From Argyresthia goedartella (taxonomy: Eukaryota > Arthropoda > Insecta > Lepidoptera > Argyresthiidae): a DNA stretch of 64,000 bases. The stretch is taken from positions 33,932,383 to 33,996,382 of the forward strand of contig OX463814.1 of assembly GCA_949825045.1 (NCBI GenBank). The letters are read 5' to 3'. Below, in pieces: positions 10,946 through 20,882 of this stretch. Both the position numbers and the translations under genes were made by a program. How positions within the stretch are numbered: the stretch's first letter is position 1; each line of letters begins with the position of its first letter. The notes under the pieces are model-generated. The model saw only the letters and a list, made by a program, of their open reading frames with translations. It had not been told where the DNA came from and searched no databases.

Positions 10946-12243
10946 TTGAGATGCTCGATGGTACCAAATTATTGTAATTTCATCTAAACTACAATACTAA
11001 GTTTCGTGATGATAGAAGAACTAGAAATAAGCTAATTTTATGCAAAATATGTAGGTATGTGTTATACGCCTGTTTGAACATTAGACATGCATTTGGCTGT
11101 CAGGTTGATCTCCATTAAAATAAATTGAGTTTTCTGACTCTATCTATGAGTGAGATTCATATTCCTCACCATTCAGCATTTCCCATAAATCGCGACTAAA
11201 AATTATGTTGAGTGCTAAGTTTCTCCAGAACTTCACAAGACAAATAAAATAAACATGATGCATTAGAAACTTTGCGATAGTGTTGGCAATGGGAAAGATA
11301 TGTGTGGCTTTTAGTGTTAAATATTACAATATACTTAGTTTTGGTGAAAACAATATTTTATGTGTGTTTTATGCGACCAATTCTTCAATAAAGAACATGG
11401 TTAGGGCCAATATCGATAATTAATTCCCTACCCATTTCATTGAAATTTCAAAAAATTAAGGTCAAAAAATCCAGTAGGTAAAATGTTACCTTACCCCCAC
11501 TACCTTTTGATATTATTATCAGGACATCTCTAGGAATAGCTGTACCAAATTTCAAAACTATTGGAAAATTTCCTCCGATCGTCGATTTTTAGACTAATTT
11601 TCTCAGGCTAATAATCATTAAACTTTGGACCGCCATACATTAAAAAAAATGTCACTCACACGCCAAACATGTTTGACATGCTACGGAAAATATAACGTAA
11701 TTCATACGAGATAAGGTCTCTTTTAATATAAAAAATTGTGTCGGCTATAGCCGACGTGGCCCCAGTGGTACCACTTTCAGTTGTCGGCCAGTGCCGACTG
11801 GGGCGGTCAAAAGGTAGAGTTATTACGTATAGTGCGTCCGTGCCTGTAATGCTGCCTAATATAATAAGTTCAAATTGTCAAGAGACTGGACCAAAGCTGC
11901 AATTTTCCTAATGTATTAAGCATACGATGTTCAATTTTCTCAGAATTCAGCGTCATATTTGCAGGTAATGTCAAGCGCACTGAAATGATTCAGGTGGACC
12001 CTGATGTGAGCTTTCGAGAGTTGATATTGAAACCTTTATTAGTAAGTTGATTTATTTATGCACTTTACTCCTGTTAAATTCTAAAACTGAAGATGAAAAT
12101 CGAGTAAGCATAGTACTATTCTCTGAATAACTTCCATGTTTTGCATGTTGTCAAATTTATTTAGAGAATACAGAGAAATACAAACCCCCTTCCGTTGTGT
12201 CGGGCCGACTCGAGCCAAACGAACTAAACTAAGTTGAAAGTCG
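10946..12243. other. Spacer without a gene; small palindromes
   Basis: No coding sequence was found. GTCGGCTATAGCCGAC (11,740-11,755) is a perfect 16-bp palindrome, AGTGGTACCACT (11,764-11,775) a 12-bp one, and GTCGGCCAGTGCCGAC (11,783-11,798) a near palindrome. Their clustering suggests a remnant of a palindromic repeat. Confidence 0.5.
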
Positions 12244-12385
12244 ATAGCTCACGACCTTCAAGCTGTAATCCTCACCATTTTTATGAAGGTTTCAACCTTC
12301 ATGAAAATGAAATTTGATAATGCTAAAAAATAGTCCAGAAATAGTCCTAAATAGTCCACCAAGAAAGAAAATTAGTCCACTTATA

Positions 12386-13676
12386 CACAGTCAGGTCATA
12401 AGTTCTGTCACACAATAAAAACTTTTGAATTTAGAACGCTGGCCACAAAAAAGTTTATTGAATTCTAATTTCGAATTTTTCATGAAAATAAAAATGTGTA
12501 CTTTTTAGAATTTTCCTCATTTTAAAATATGGAGTGGACACTTAAAGAAGACCGTGTCGCAGTTATTGCGTTGCATCGTTGCGGTTACGCGCCAATTCAG
12601 ATTTTCGACTTACTGAAAAATTTGAATATAACCAAAAGATTCGTTTATCGTACCATAAAACGATACAATGAAGACTCTAGTGTAGATGATAGATCAATAA
12701 GTGGTCGCCCTCGCTCTGTTAGGACTCCAGCAGTGATAAAAGCTGTGAAGGTGCGAATTCAAAGAAATCCCATATGTAAGCAGAAACTGTTGGCCCTTCA
12801 GATGGGGTTAAGCAGGACCAGGGTGAAAAGGGTGTTAAATGAAGACTTAGGGCTTAGGGCATATCGAAGAAAAACAGGACATCGTTTGGACGCTCGTTTA
12901 AGAGATGCCGCGCTTTGTTATAGCGGTACGCGGGAAAAAAGCATCGGGAAATTCTTTTTTCGGATGATAAAATTTTCACCGTGGAAGAGAGCTACAACAA
13001 ACAAAATGATAAGGTGTACGCACACAGCAGTGAAGAAGCGAGCAACCGTATTCCGCGTGTCCAACGAGGTCATTTTCCATCCTCGCTCATGGTTTGGTTG
13101 GGAGTCTCTTATTGGGGCTTAAATGAGGTACATTTTTGTGAGAAAGGCGTAAAAACGAATGCAGTTGTGTATCAAAATACAGTCCTCAAGAACCTTGTGC
13201 AACCTGTTTCTCATACCATGTTTAATAACAGGCACTGGGTATTCCAACAAGATTCTGCGCCAGCTCATAGAGCGAAAAGCACACAAGACTGGCTGGCGGC
13301 GCGTGAAATCGACTTCATTCGGCACGAAGACTGGCCCTCCTCCAGTCCAGATTTGAGTCCGTTAGATTACAAGATATGGCAACACTTGGAGGAAAAGGCC
13401 TGCTCAAAGCCTCATCCTGATTGAGTCACTCAAGGCATGCTTGATTAAGGCAGCCACCGATATTGACATGGACCTCGTTCGTGCTGCGATAGACGACTGG
13501 TCGCGCAGAATAAAGGCCTGTATTCAAAATCGCGGGGGTCATTTAGAATAAACTTTATTACCATAAGAATCTATGTTTTATTAAGTTCATTTTGCTATAT
13601 AAATGTTTACATAAATAATAAACATGTCTAAATTATTTCATATTGCACATGTGACAGAACTTATGACCTGACTATG
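12386..13676 (+). mobile_element. Mariner element (DD37D, maT/mori-like)
   Basis: The element is 1,291 bp, with 27-bp terminal inverted repeats (12,386-12,412 and 13,650-13,676) that match except at one base; both contain AGTCAGGTCATAAGTTCTG. A TA lies at each side (12,384-12,385; 13,677-13,678). The uninterrupted site is kept in the right foldback arm (near 15,845-15,858), which shows GAACTATAAG with a single TA. This fixes the borders and shows that the mariner jumped in after the arms existed. Confidence 0.92.
12529..13551 (+). pseudogene. Mariner transposase, frameshifted
   Basis: The start MEWTLKEDRVAVIALHRCGY and the following helix-turn-helix and GRPRS linker are the DNA-binding half (12,529 to about 12,930). 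After a frameshift near 12,935-12,980 the catalytic half follows, with VWLGVSYWG, WVFQQDSAPAHRAK (second Asp) and SSPDLSPLDYKIW (third Asp). Counting from the second Asp to the Asp of LDY gives 37 residues between, the DD37D spacing of the maT/mori group. Another shift near 13,415 precedes a last part ending with TAA at 13,549-13,551. Two frameshifts make it inactive. Confidence 0.88.
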
Positions 13677-13704
13677 TAGTTTCGAAGTTATAGCTATAAG
13701 TTGG

Positions 13705-13740
13705 TGAGGATTACAGCTTGACGTCAAGCTGTAATCCTCA
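13705..13740. repeat. Perfect 36-bp palindrome
   Basis: TGAGGATTACAGCTTGAC is followed directly by its reverse complement. The half-site TCAAGCTGTAATCCTCA also occurs singly near 12,258, 13,873 (inverted) and 15,692. It lies in the left foldback arm, in a block absent from the right arm. Confidence 0.95.
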
Positions 13741-14121
13741 TCTCTCTTGCAAGCAAACGTAAGGGCCTATTCACTTGGTTTCGATTTCAAAAATTAGTCC
13801 AGAAATAGTCCACACGGCATGCCGAATTTCAGAAATAGTCCTTCAACGATTCCAGAGTTATTAAGTCATCTTGGTGAGGATTACAGCTTGAACAATTGTT
13901 AACATCAAATATCTCCGGACCGCCTACGACTTCTAGTTTGATATTTGAGTCAAAAAATAGTCCAGAAATAGTCCACCGAAACAATAATAATTTTCACCTG
14001 GTTTACTTTGAAGAACGGCATTAAAAATGCAATGTTTAATTTACTATACATTTCAATCAATGTACAGTCGTGTACAAAATAATAATGGGGTAAACCCTAA
14101 TAAACCGGTTTATACCAATTA

Positions 14122-14280
14122 ATCTCCATAGTCTAGTGGTCTCATACTCGCTTCTCACGCAGGAGATGCGTGTTCGAATCCGGTGCGGACCTTATACTAT
14201 TGAGATAATTAATTAAACTAATGTACATTATACAGACGTTCTTACGGTGATGGAAAACATTTTTAGGCAACATTTTATCT
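14122..14280 (+). repeat. SINE with tRNA-like head (copy 1)
   Basis: A tRNA-like head begins TCTCCATAGTCTAGTGG (A box) and has GTTCGAATCC (B box, 14,172-14,181), with a CTTCTCACG anticodon-arm stretch resembling tRNA-Glu. The body continues ATTGAGATAATTAATT, GTACATTATACAGACGTTCT and GGTGATGGAAAACAT. The acceptor ends do not pair, so it is a SINE and not a functional tRNA gene. It sits at the inner edge of the left foldback arm. Confidence 0.75.
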
Positions 14281-14810
14281 CCATAGCTGCGGCGATGAGG
14301 TAGCCCCCTGCTGTAGGCACCTAACTACCTACCTTCCTACAAAGGTACAAATCAACAAGGTTACAAAAAAATATGAGGTTACAATTATATTACCCCACTG
14401 CGCCAGACCGGCTGCGCTATACGACAACCAGTGTTGGATTTTGGTGCGTTGAAAAGGATACAAAAAGAATAGTATATTGTAAAAAAGTATAGTACTCTCT
14501 AATACTTATTTAAAAATGATGAAAATATTTAAAATCAACATCATTGATTAGTAATTTTCAAGACTTTACTGCCACTTTCCATAATAATTGAACTCTACTG
14601 ACAACTCGTTAGAGTTGGAGATCTAGCAAATAAACTTACTTTATTTTGACTGTTTTTTTTAGATATGATATAAATCATAATTTATAAGTCCATTACATGT
14701 GACTTATATACAGGCTGTAAAATAAAAGTGTAGTCAAATTAGAGGTTGTTAGAAACAACTTTAACGATGAAACCGTTTTTATCAGAGCAATTTTATTTTT
14801 CACCACTATA

Positions 14811-15040
14811 CAGGGTATTGTTATGTAAAGCTACCACCGGGGAAGGGACTATAGTACCCATCATTATGAATAACTTTCCCCAAGAAATATAGGTATATGG
14901 GTCTCCCATAGTAAAATGTAATCAGCTGATTGGTCAATGTAATGAGGGACGATTTTTTTCCATTTGCGACCATATGTTTCTGGAGGAAAGTTGTTCATGA
15001 TGATAGGTACTATAGGCGTAACTTTACAAACAACAGCCTG
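14811..15040. repeat. Imperfect hairpin repeat in the foldback loop
   Basis: CAGGGTATTGTTATGTAAAG (14,811) to CTTTCCCC (about 14,882) is matched by the reverse complement of the stretch ending CAACAGCCTG at 15,040. Both arms share TATAGTACC(C/T)ATCAT and ATGAA(T/C)AACTTTCC. It looks like a MITE of about 230 bp. Confidence 0.6.
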
Positions 15041-15097
15041 TATATTCATTTTTGGAAGAGGTTAAAAATAAAAATGCTCTGAAAATGTTTCATGGCG

Positions 15098-15147
15098 AAA
15101 CTATGATGTCCCTACATATTTATGTATATGTAGGGACATCATAGTTT
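15098..15147. repeat. Perfect 21-bp inverted repeat
   Basis: AAACTATGATGTCCCTACAT plus A (15,098-15,118) is inverted at 15,127-15,147 around an 8-nt spacer. Confidence 0.9.
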
Positions 15148-15378
15148 AGGGAAGGGGTTAAACCCCTGAAAATTTGACTTCACCTTTATATATACTTATA
15201 CTCGGGAGGTGCCAATTATTTAGACATAAGCACTTAATTAAATACCTAAAATTTAAATGATTAAGACTGTAATTAATCAAACAATGTTTGATGTTATGTG
15301 ATGATTATACCAATGAACCGACTGTGATTATTGTGATTAAAACTAATTTATATATATAAATATAATATAAACATAAAC

Positions 15379-15379
15379 A

Positions 15380-15423
<44 letters not shown>

Positions 15424-15427
15424 TATA
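15379..15427. repeat. (TA)n microsatellite
   Basis: Nearly pure TA repeats just before the right foldback arm. Confidence 0.95.
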
Positions 15428-15456
15428 GAGGTTCAAAACAGGCCCTTTGATTTAAT

Positions 15457-15976
15457 TAACCGATATAAACCGGTTTATTAGGGTTTACCCATTATTATTT
15501 TGTACACGACTGTACTTGTATTGAATGTATGGTAAATAAAACATTGTATTTTTAATGCACGTCTTCAAAGTAAACCAGGTGGAAATCATTATTGTTTCAG
15601 TGGACTATTTCTGGACTATTTTTTGCCTCAAATTTCAAACTGAAAGTCGTAGGCGTTCCGAAGATATTTGATGATATAAAATGTTCAAGCTGTAATCCTC
15701 ACCAAGATGTCTTAATAACTCTGGAATCGTTGAAGGACTATTTCTGAAATTTGGCATGCCGTGTGGACTATTTCTGGACTAGTTTTTGAAACCCAAACCA
15801 AGTCGATAGGCCCTTCCGTTTGCTTGCACTATAGCTATAACTTCGGAACTATAAGAGGACTATTTTTCTTTCTTTTTGGACTATTTAGGACTATTTCTGG
15901 ACTATTTCTTGGCAGTGTCATATTTCATTTTCATGAAGGTTTCAACGGTGTCCTCACCTTGAAGGTCGTGATAGCT
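15457..15976 (-). repeat. Right arm of the foldback element
   Basis: About 520 bp, the inverted copy of the left arm. It keeps the empty mariner site and lacks the palindromic block found at 13,705-13,740. Confidence 0.8.
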
Positions 15977-16829
15977 CATGCAATACAATAACCTCAGTAT
16001 AGTTTTGACCAATCAAGATGCTCAGATGTTGTTACCGTGTTGTACCTGCCTGGCCCTTAAGCGGAGTCTTGGTGCATGTCCCCTGCGCCTACTCTTCTCA
16101 TTCTGCCAATCCAACTCCTGCGCCAGCAGGAGTTCGAGTAGGTATCTGCTCTATACAAACATAATAGCGTTACCTATTTTTCCATATGGGGTGGCCGAGG
16201 CCCATTTGAGTTGAGCGTCTTTGCTATACCTTATATAACAACCGCAAAGATTTCCGTGTTAAATTAAATTAAATATTTTTTGTATTATTTTTGTTAAGGC
16301 GATACCTCGTCCGTGCAAAGGTCCCCGTTACTCCAAGCTGAAAGACCCGCAGTGTGAGAGGGACGGAATCGGGAAAAAATGAAAAAACGTAGCGCTAAAC
16401 GACAGAAAAATCGTTTAAAAATAAACTACGCTATTTAATTAAAAAGTTTTTTAAGGAGATTTTGAGAATACATAATATCTACATTTTGAACGCAGTTCCA
16501 CAATGAAATTAGTCAGGATTTCAGAATTACAGGGAAAAACAAAAAAAAATAAAGGTGCTTTCGTAATTAAATTCTATCGCAAAAATTTCATCTAATCGCG
16601 TTTTCCTTTAGTGAAAACCTTAATCAAATACTCAATAAACGTTAACCCAAAAATAAAATCTGTAGATGACTTCATGGTGGAGTAAATGGATTCGAAAAAA
16701 CCCCATTTTTTTTTCGTAGCACCTTAATATAGAACTCCACAACGCGTACCATACTACGCAGAATCGTTGTCAATGGAGGAAAGCATGCGGTCACGATCCC
16801 AGCATTGAGGGACCGACAAAGAAGAAGAG
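15977..16829. other. Unassigned spacer
   Basis: No gene seen. A short imperfect inverted repeat (CCAACTCCTGCGCC / CAGGAGTTCG) lies near 16,110. The stretch from 16,300 to 16,740 has poly(A/T) runs and no coding pattern. Confidence 0.4.
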
Positions 16830-17010
16830 CTCCGCTGGTCTAATGGGTTTCACGCTTGCTTCTCACACAGGAGATAGATGTAGGTTCGATTCCTGACCAT
16901 GTACCAATGAGATAATTAATTTATGTTAAGTACATTATACGGACGTTCTAATGGTGATGGAAAACATTGTGAGGAAACTTTCATTACTCCGGGGCTAGCC
17001 CCTTGTCACG
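16830..17010 (+). repeat. SINE with tRNA-like head (copy 2)
   Basis: The head AGCTCCGCTGGTCTAATGGG and the B box GGTTCGATTCC are followed by the same body as copy 1 (CAATGAGATAATTAATTT, ACATTATACGGACGTTCT, GGTGATGGAAAACATTGTG). It is better preserved at its 3' part, with GAGGAAAC following. Confidence 0.75.
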
Positions 17011-17039
17011 CAAAATGAAATATTGCATAACTGCGGCTC

Positions 17040-17425
17040 AAAGTGGGCACAATTGTGTCTCTATAATGATACCTTGATACCTTGGACACTATTTACACAC
17101 ATTGATCTAGCCCCAAACTAGGATTCCCTGTAACTAGGGTACTAGACAACGATACATGCGAGAACACATTAATGGTTATAAGTTATTATATAAGTTTATT
17201 AATAGTGTGTGTAAAACTGTTTGTTCTCCCAATACAATACAAATAAAAAAATAAAAATACACATACTTATATAGATAAATATTATACTTAGATAGAAAAA
17301 CAACCATGACTAGGGTACAAACATCCGTTCTCATCGACAAATATTTGCCCCATCGGGACTCGAACCCGGGACCTTGGCTTCGTAGGCAGGGACACTGCCG
17401 ACTCGGCCAATCGGGTCGTCATGGC
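17040..17425 (-). repeat. SINE of a second family, tRNA-like head
   Basis: On the minus strand the head carries TGGCCGAGTCGG (A box, 17,398-17,409) and GGTTCGAGTCCC (B box, 17,355-17,366), with CTACGAA in the anticodon loop, resembling an Arg tRNA. The 3' body has CGTTGTCTAGTACCCT and TTTGGGGCTAGATCAATG, known from lepidopteran SINEs. Acceptor ends do not pair. The insertion may interrupt or abut copy 2 of the other SINE. Confidence 0.75.
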
Positions 17426-17430
17426 CTCTG

Positions 17431-18364
17431 CCACTCCATATGGGAAAAGGCGTGACGCTATGTTATGTTAAGTTATTTTTTGTAATTCATCGGCATCGGC
17501 ATTGTTCTAACATGAAATGGGGTAGGCCCACAGGCCTTTACTGAGACATAGCTAATAAGGTACAAGGGTCAAGGTCAATCAGTTGAGCCCCTTCCTGATA
17601 TTTAATTGAGCTGTACTTACGAAGGAAATCTCTTTTTATAAATAAACACGCCTTGTTATTAGTTTTTCTTCGTCTATCAATTAATTAGATGCAAATTTGT
17701 TCTACAGCACATTTTGCTCGAGGAATCGTGTGTCTGATGATACACGGCAGCAATGGGAAGCAGCTGTTTGCTGAAGGTGTGCGCTGTGAACTTTTTTAGT
17801 TTGTGTTTCAGTTTCAGGTTACTTTGATTGAAACTTTCTTTATACTGGCAAATTGGGAAAGTTCCCAATTGCTTTTCTTTCGGATTTCAACTCTCGGTGT
17901 TTTGTTTGAGGATAATAATTGTTATAAAGTACTTTACATATTTTCTGAAATCTCTTCGTAGGTAGAATTATAAAGCTCGTCTTAGCGGATTGTTTTGGCA
18001 CATTGCATTTAATAATGGTTAGAGCGAGTTGCTGACCGAAAGCTTATCAGTGTGCAGCAGTAGGTACTTATATTGTGCAGACTGCAAATTATGCCAACTA
18101 AACTATGTGAGCTAACTAAGATATGCGAAAGCGAGGCTAAGGTAAAATGATCGATCAGTCTTATCCTTACTAGCAATTGGGAATGTAACTGTTTGACCGT
18201 TGTGATCGGCTGATAAGCAGTTAATCACATTTTAACTTGTGAATGCATAATCACAAAAAAAAAGTTATTTAAGCAAGTTTGGCTGGTAAGTGTAGAATTA
18301 CACTTACCTACCTTAGTTTAACTTGGCTTAGCTCAGCTGGATTGGTATAGCTTAGTTTTTAGTC
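17431..18364. other. Unassigned spacer
   Basis: No recognisable gene. A 63-codon minus-strand frame (17,868-17,677) has no features that I recognise. GGTAAGTGTA and its inverse form a 10-bp hairpin near 18,289-18,312. The end at 18,300-18,360 has repeated TAGCTTAG/GGCTTAGCTC words. Confidence 0.4.
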
Positions 18365-18386
18365 TTCTTCTTATTGTGCCTCTCCA

Positions 18387-20882
18387 CTACTGGAGGTTGG
18401 CAGTCAGCTCCTCATATTCCTTCTTGTTCATCGCCAAGCGCATCAGCTGTTCTACGCTGGCCACTCCCGTCCATTCTCTGATGTTGCGGAGCCACGATTT
18501 CCTCCTTCTGCCAGCGCGTCTTTTCCCCTCCACCTTGCCCATCATGATGACTTGAAGAAGTCGGTACCGTTCGTGTCGAAGCACATGTCCCAAGTTACTT
18601 ATTTTCTTCTTTTTAATGATCAAAGTGAGTTCTCGGGATCGTTTGGCGCGCCGTAGAACTTCTTCATTCGTGACCCTATGGACCCAGCTTATTCTCAGCA
18701 TTCTTCGGTAACACCACATTTCAAAGGCGTCCAGTTTCTTAATGGTTGCCTCCTTCAAGGTCCAAGCTTCGCAACCATACATTACAACTGGCCAGATGCA
18801 ACATTGAAGCATCCTACTTCGGAGGTGTAGACTGATTTCTTTGTTGCTTGATTGCTGTCTTTTAACTTTAAATATCAAAGAAGTATCATCGGCAAACAAT
18901 ACTAACCCATGTTTTGCTTTAACAAGGTAAGGTAAATCATTAATATATACTAAAAACAAGAAAGGACCAAGAATTGAACCTTGCGGTACGCCCATACTTA
19001 TTGAAGACCCAGGTGATCTTTTCCCATTAACATCGACCATCTGAACCCTATCTGTTAGATATGACTCCAGAAGGCCAAGTGCCTGATCTTTTACACCATA
19101 ACGGCGTAACTTCCTGACAAGAGTGTCATGATGGACGCAATCAAAAGCCTTGGATAGATCGCAGAAGACACCTATTGCATCCATTGCGTCTTCCCAGGCA
19201 TCAAAAATATTGTCGATTAGTTCAACACCAGCATCGGCTGTTGAACGACCCTTTGTGAAACCAAACTGAGCAATATGAATTAAATGATTGAGATAAAAAT
19301 GACTTTGCAATTGATTAAGTATGAGTTTTTCAAATATTTTGCTAAGCGTTGGTAGTATCGATATGGGTCTAAAATTGGTGGGGTCTGATGTACTACCAGC
19401 TTTGAATAAAGGTATAACTTTACTTAGTTTCATCAAGTCAGGAAACACACCATTATCTATACATTGATTAAATATACAACAAAGGTGAGGTGCAATACAA
19501 TCTACAATGGAACTAATAATTTTTACTGATAGACCATGGGCGTCAGCTGTCTTTTTCATTTCCAGGGATTTAAACGCTTTTACAATGTCTTCATTATTTA
19601 CGTGCCTAAATTTAAAATCTGTTTTACATTCCTCAAAGTTTTGTTTAAGTATAGATTCAGCAGCAGCGGGAGATGAATTTAAAGACTTGGTTGTTGAAAC
19701 TGGAATGTCCGTAAAGAAATTTTCGAAAGCTTTTGCTACTTCTAGGTCTGTACTTAGCAATTGATTATCTATCTTAAGCTTGAAGTTATTATGTGTAGCT
19801 TTGGCCTTTCCAGTCTCTCTGTTTATAATTTGCCAAGTCGTTTTCATTACATTGCTACTAGATTCAATTTTGTTTTTAATGAAATTAGATTTAGCTACGG
19901 CACAAACGCGTTTAAACATTTTTGAATAACTACGAACATAATCTAGAAAGGCCGTATTTTTGTTATATGATTTCTCTTCATAGAGTTCATATAATCTTCG
20001 TCTGCTCCTATGAATTCCAACTGTCGCCCAATCACTAAACAAAGCTTTGTTATTAACTTTTATAGTTTTTGATTTAAATACCGTATCATATTCATTTTTG
20101 ACAAGGTTAAATACTGAGTTGTACAACAAATTTGGATCGTCACTGTATGGTATTTCCCATAGTTTATCTAAAATATTATTCCTGTAGTGTTCAAACCGAG
20201 TGTCACTAACGGGCACACATGTAATATCCTCTTTTTGGTCCTTTTTTATTTTAATATTGAATATACCTATCTGACCAGAGTGATCAGAGGTTAATTTATT
20301 GATGACCGATTTGAAAATGGGCGTAATGTTAGTAAATATATTGTCAATGCAGGTAGCAGACGTTGCAGTAATTCTAGTAGGCTCCAAAAACAGATAGTTC
20401 ATGTTGTGACATAAAAATAAAGATTTTAATCTAGTACAAATATTATTATCCTCTAACAGATTAACATTAAAATCACCACAAATTATAAAAAAATTGTTTT
20501 TATCGCTGATTTTAATCAACACTTCATCCATTTTCTTTTCGAATAAATCAAAGGATGAATCTGGTGGTCTGTATATGCTCATTACAATAAGTTGTTCAAG
20601 TTCAATACAGGCTATTTCCATGGTACGCTCAACAGACAGGCTCACTATGTCAACTCGTTCCTTATATTTAAAACTATTATTTACAAGTATTAAGGAGCCA
20701 CCGCGATCAGCTGTTTTTCTGTTGAACGAACTAGCAACGTGGTGGTTATTAAAGTTGAACATGAACTGATAACTCTTTAAAAAGAGCTCTGTTATACATA
20801 AAATATCAATATTATTACAGTTCATGAATAACTCAATTTCCAGTTCTTTACTTAACATGCCCTGTATATTTTGATGAACCAC
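18387..20882 (-). CDS. Fused ORF: CR1-like endonuclease-RT plus RTE tail (831 codons)
   Basis: A single open frame of 831 codons. Residues 1 to about 230 are the endonuclease (NNIDILCITE, GDFNVNLL, LTSDHSGQ); a linker follows; the RT has NFRPISILPTLSKIFEKL, GVFCDLSKAFDCVHHD, GVPQGSILGPFLFLVYIND and FADD with its Asp pair at 665-666. At about residue 678 (near 18,846) the CR1-like part stops at RQQS and the frame goes on with an RTE C-terminus (YGCEAWTL, KLDAFEMWCYRRML, GKVEGKRRAGRRRKSW). The RT thumb of the CR1-like element is lacking, so activity is doubtful. I take the fusion as a by-product of nesting, not a host gene. Confidence 0.8.
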   Translation of the reverse strand: MVHQNIQGMLSKELEIELFMNCNNIDILCITELFLKSYQFMFNFNNHHVASSFNRKTADRGGSLILVNNSFKYKERVDIVSLSVERTMEIACIELEQLIVMSIYRPPDSSFDLFEKKMDEVLIKISDKNNFFIICGDFNVNLLEDNNICTRLKSLFLCHNMNYLFLEPTRITATSATCIDNIFTNITPIFKSVINKLTSDHSGQIGIFNIKIKKDQKEDITCVPVSDTRFEHYRNNILDKLWEIPYSDDPNLLYNSVFNLVKNEYDTVFKSKTIKVNNKALFSDWATVGIHRSRRRLYELYEEKSYNKNTAFLDYVRSYSKMFKRVCAVAKSNFIKNKIESSSNVMKTTWQIINRETGKAKATHNNFKLKIDNQLLSTDLEVAKAFENFFTDIPVSTTKSLNSSPAAAESILKQNFEECKTDFKFRHVNNEDIVKAFKSLEMKKTADAHGLSVKIISSIVDCIAPHLCCIFNQCIDNGVFPDLMKLSKVIPLFKAGSTSDPTNFRPISILPTLSKIFEKLILNQLQSHFYLNHLIHIAQFGFTKGRSTADAGVELIDNIFDAWEDAMDAIGVFCDLSKAFDCVHHDTLVRKLRRYGVKDQALGLLESYLTDRVQMVDVNGKRSPGSSISMGVPQGSILGPFLFLVYINDLPYLVKAKHGLVLFADDTSLIFKVKRQQSSNKEISLHLRSRMLQCCIWPVVMYGCEAWTLKEATIKKLDAFEMWCYRRMLRISWVHRVTNEEVLRRAKRSRELTLIIKKKKISNLGHVLRHERYRLLQVIMMGKVEGKRRAGRRRKSWLRNIREWTGVASVEQLMRLAMNKKEYEELTANLQ

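Larger units (their letters stand above)
12244..14122 (+). repeat. Left arm of the foldback element
   Basis: Without the mariner insertion the arm is about 586 bp. It matches the reverse complement of the right arm from the ACGACC at 12,251 to TAAACCGGTTTA near 14,101. It holds one extra palindromic block (13,705-13,740) that is absent from the right arm. Confidence 0.8.
12244..15976. mobile_element. Foldback element with ~0.55-kb inverted arms
   Basis: The left arm (12,244-14,122, including a mariner) and right arm (15,457-15,976) are long inverted copies of each other around a 1.33-kb loop. The loop has a SINE, hairpins and a TA microsatellite but no gene, so the element would be non-autonomous. 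Both arms carry repeated AGTCCAGAAATAGTCC words and TCAAGCTGTAATCCTCACC blocks. The outer limits are uncertain by some tens of bases because weak similarity continues outward; no clear target duplication was seen. Confidence 0.75.

Noticed and set aside
14122..14195. tRNA-Glu gene
   Set aside because: The head resembles tRNA-Glu, but the stem does not close and the same body follows as in the SINE at 16,830.
17355..17425. tRNA gene (Arg-like) on the minus strand
   Set aside because: A and B boxes are present, but the acceptor ends do not pair and a known SINE body follows, so it is a SINE head.
18387..20882. Domesticated host gene
   Set aside because: The uninterrupted frame is tempting, but its parts are a nested CR1-like LINE and the RTE that it disrupted.
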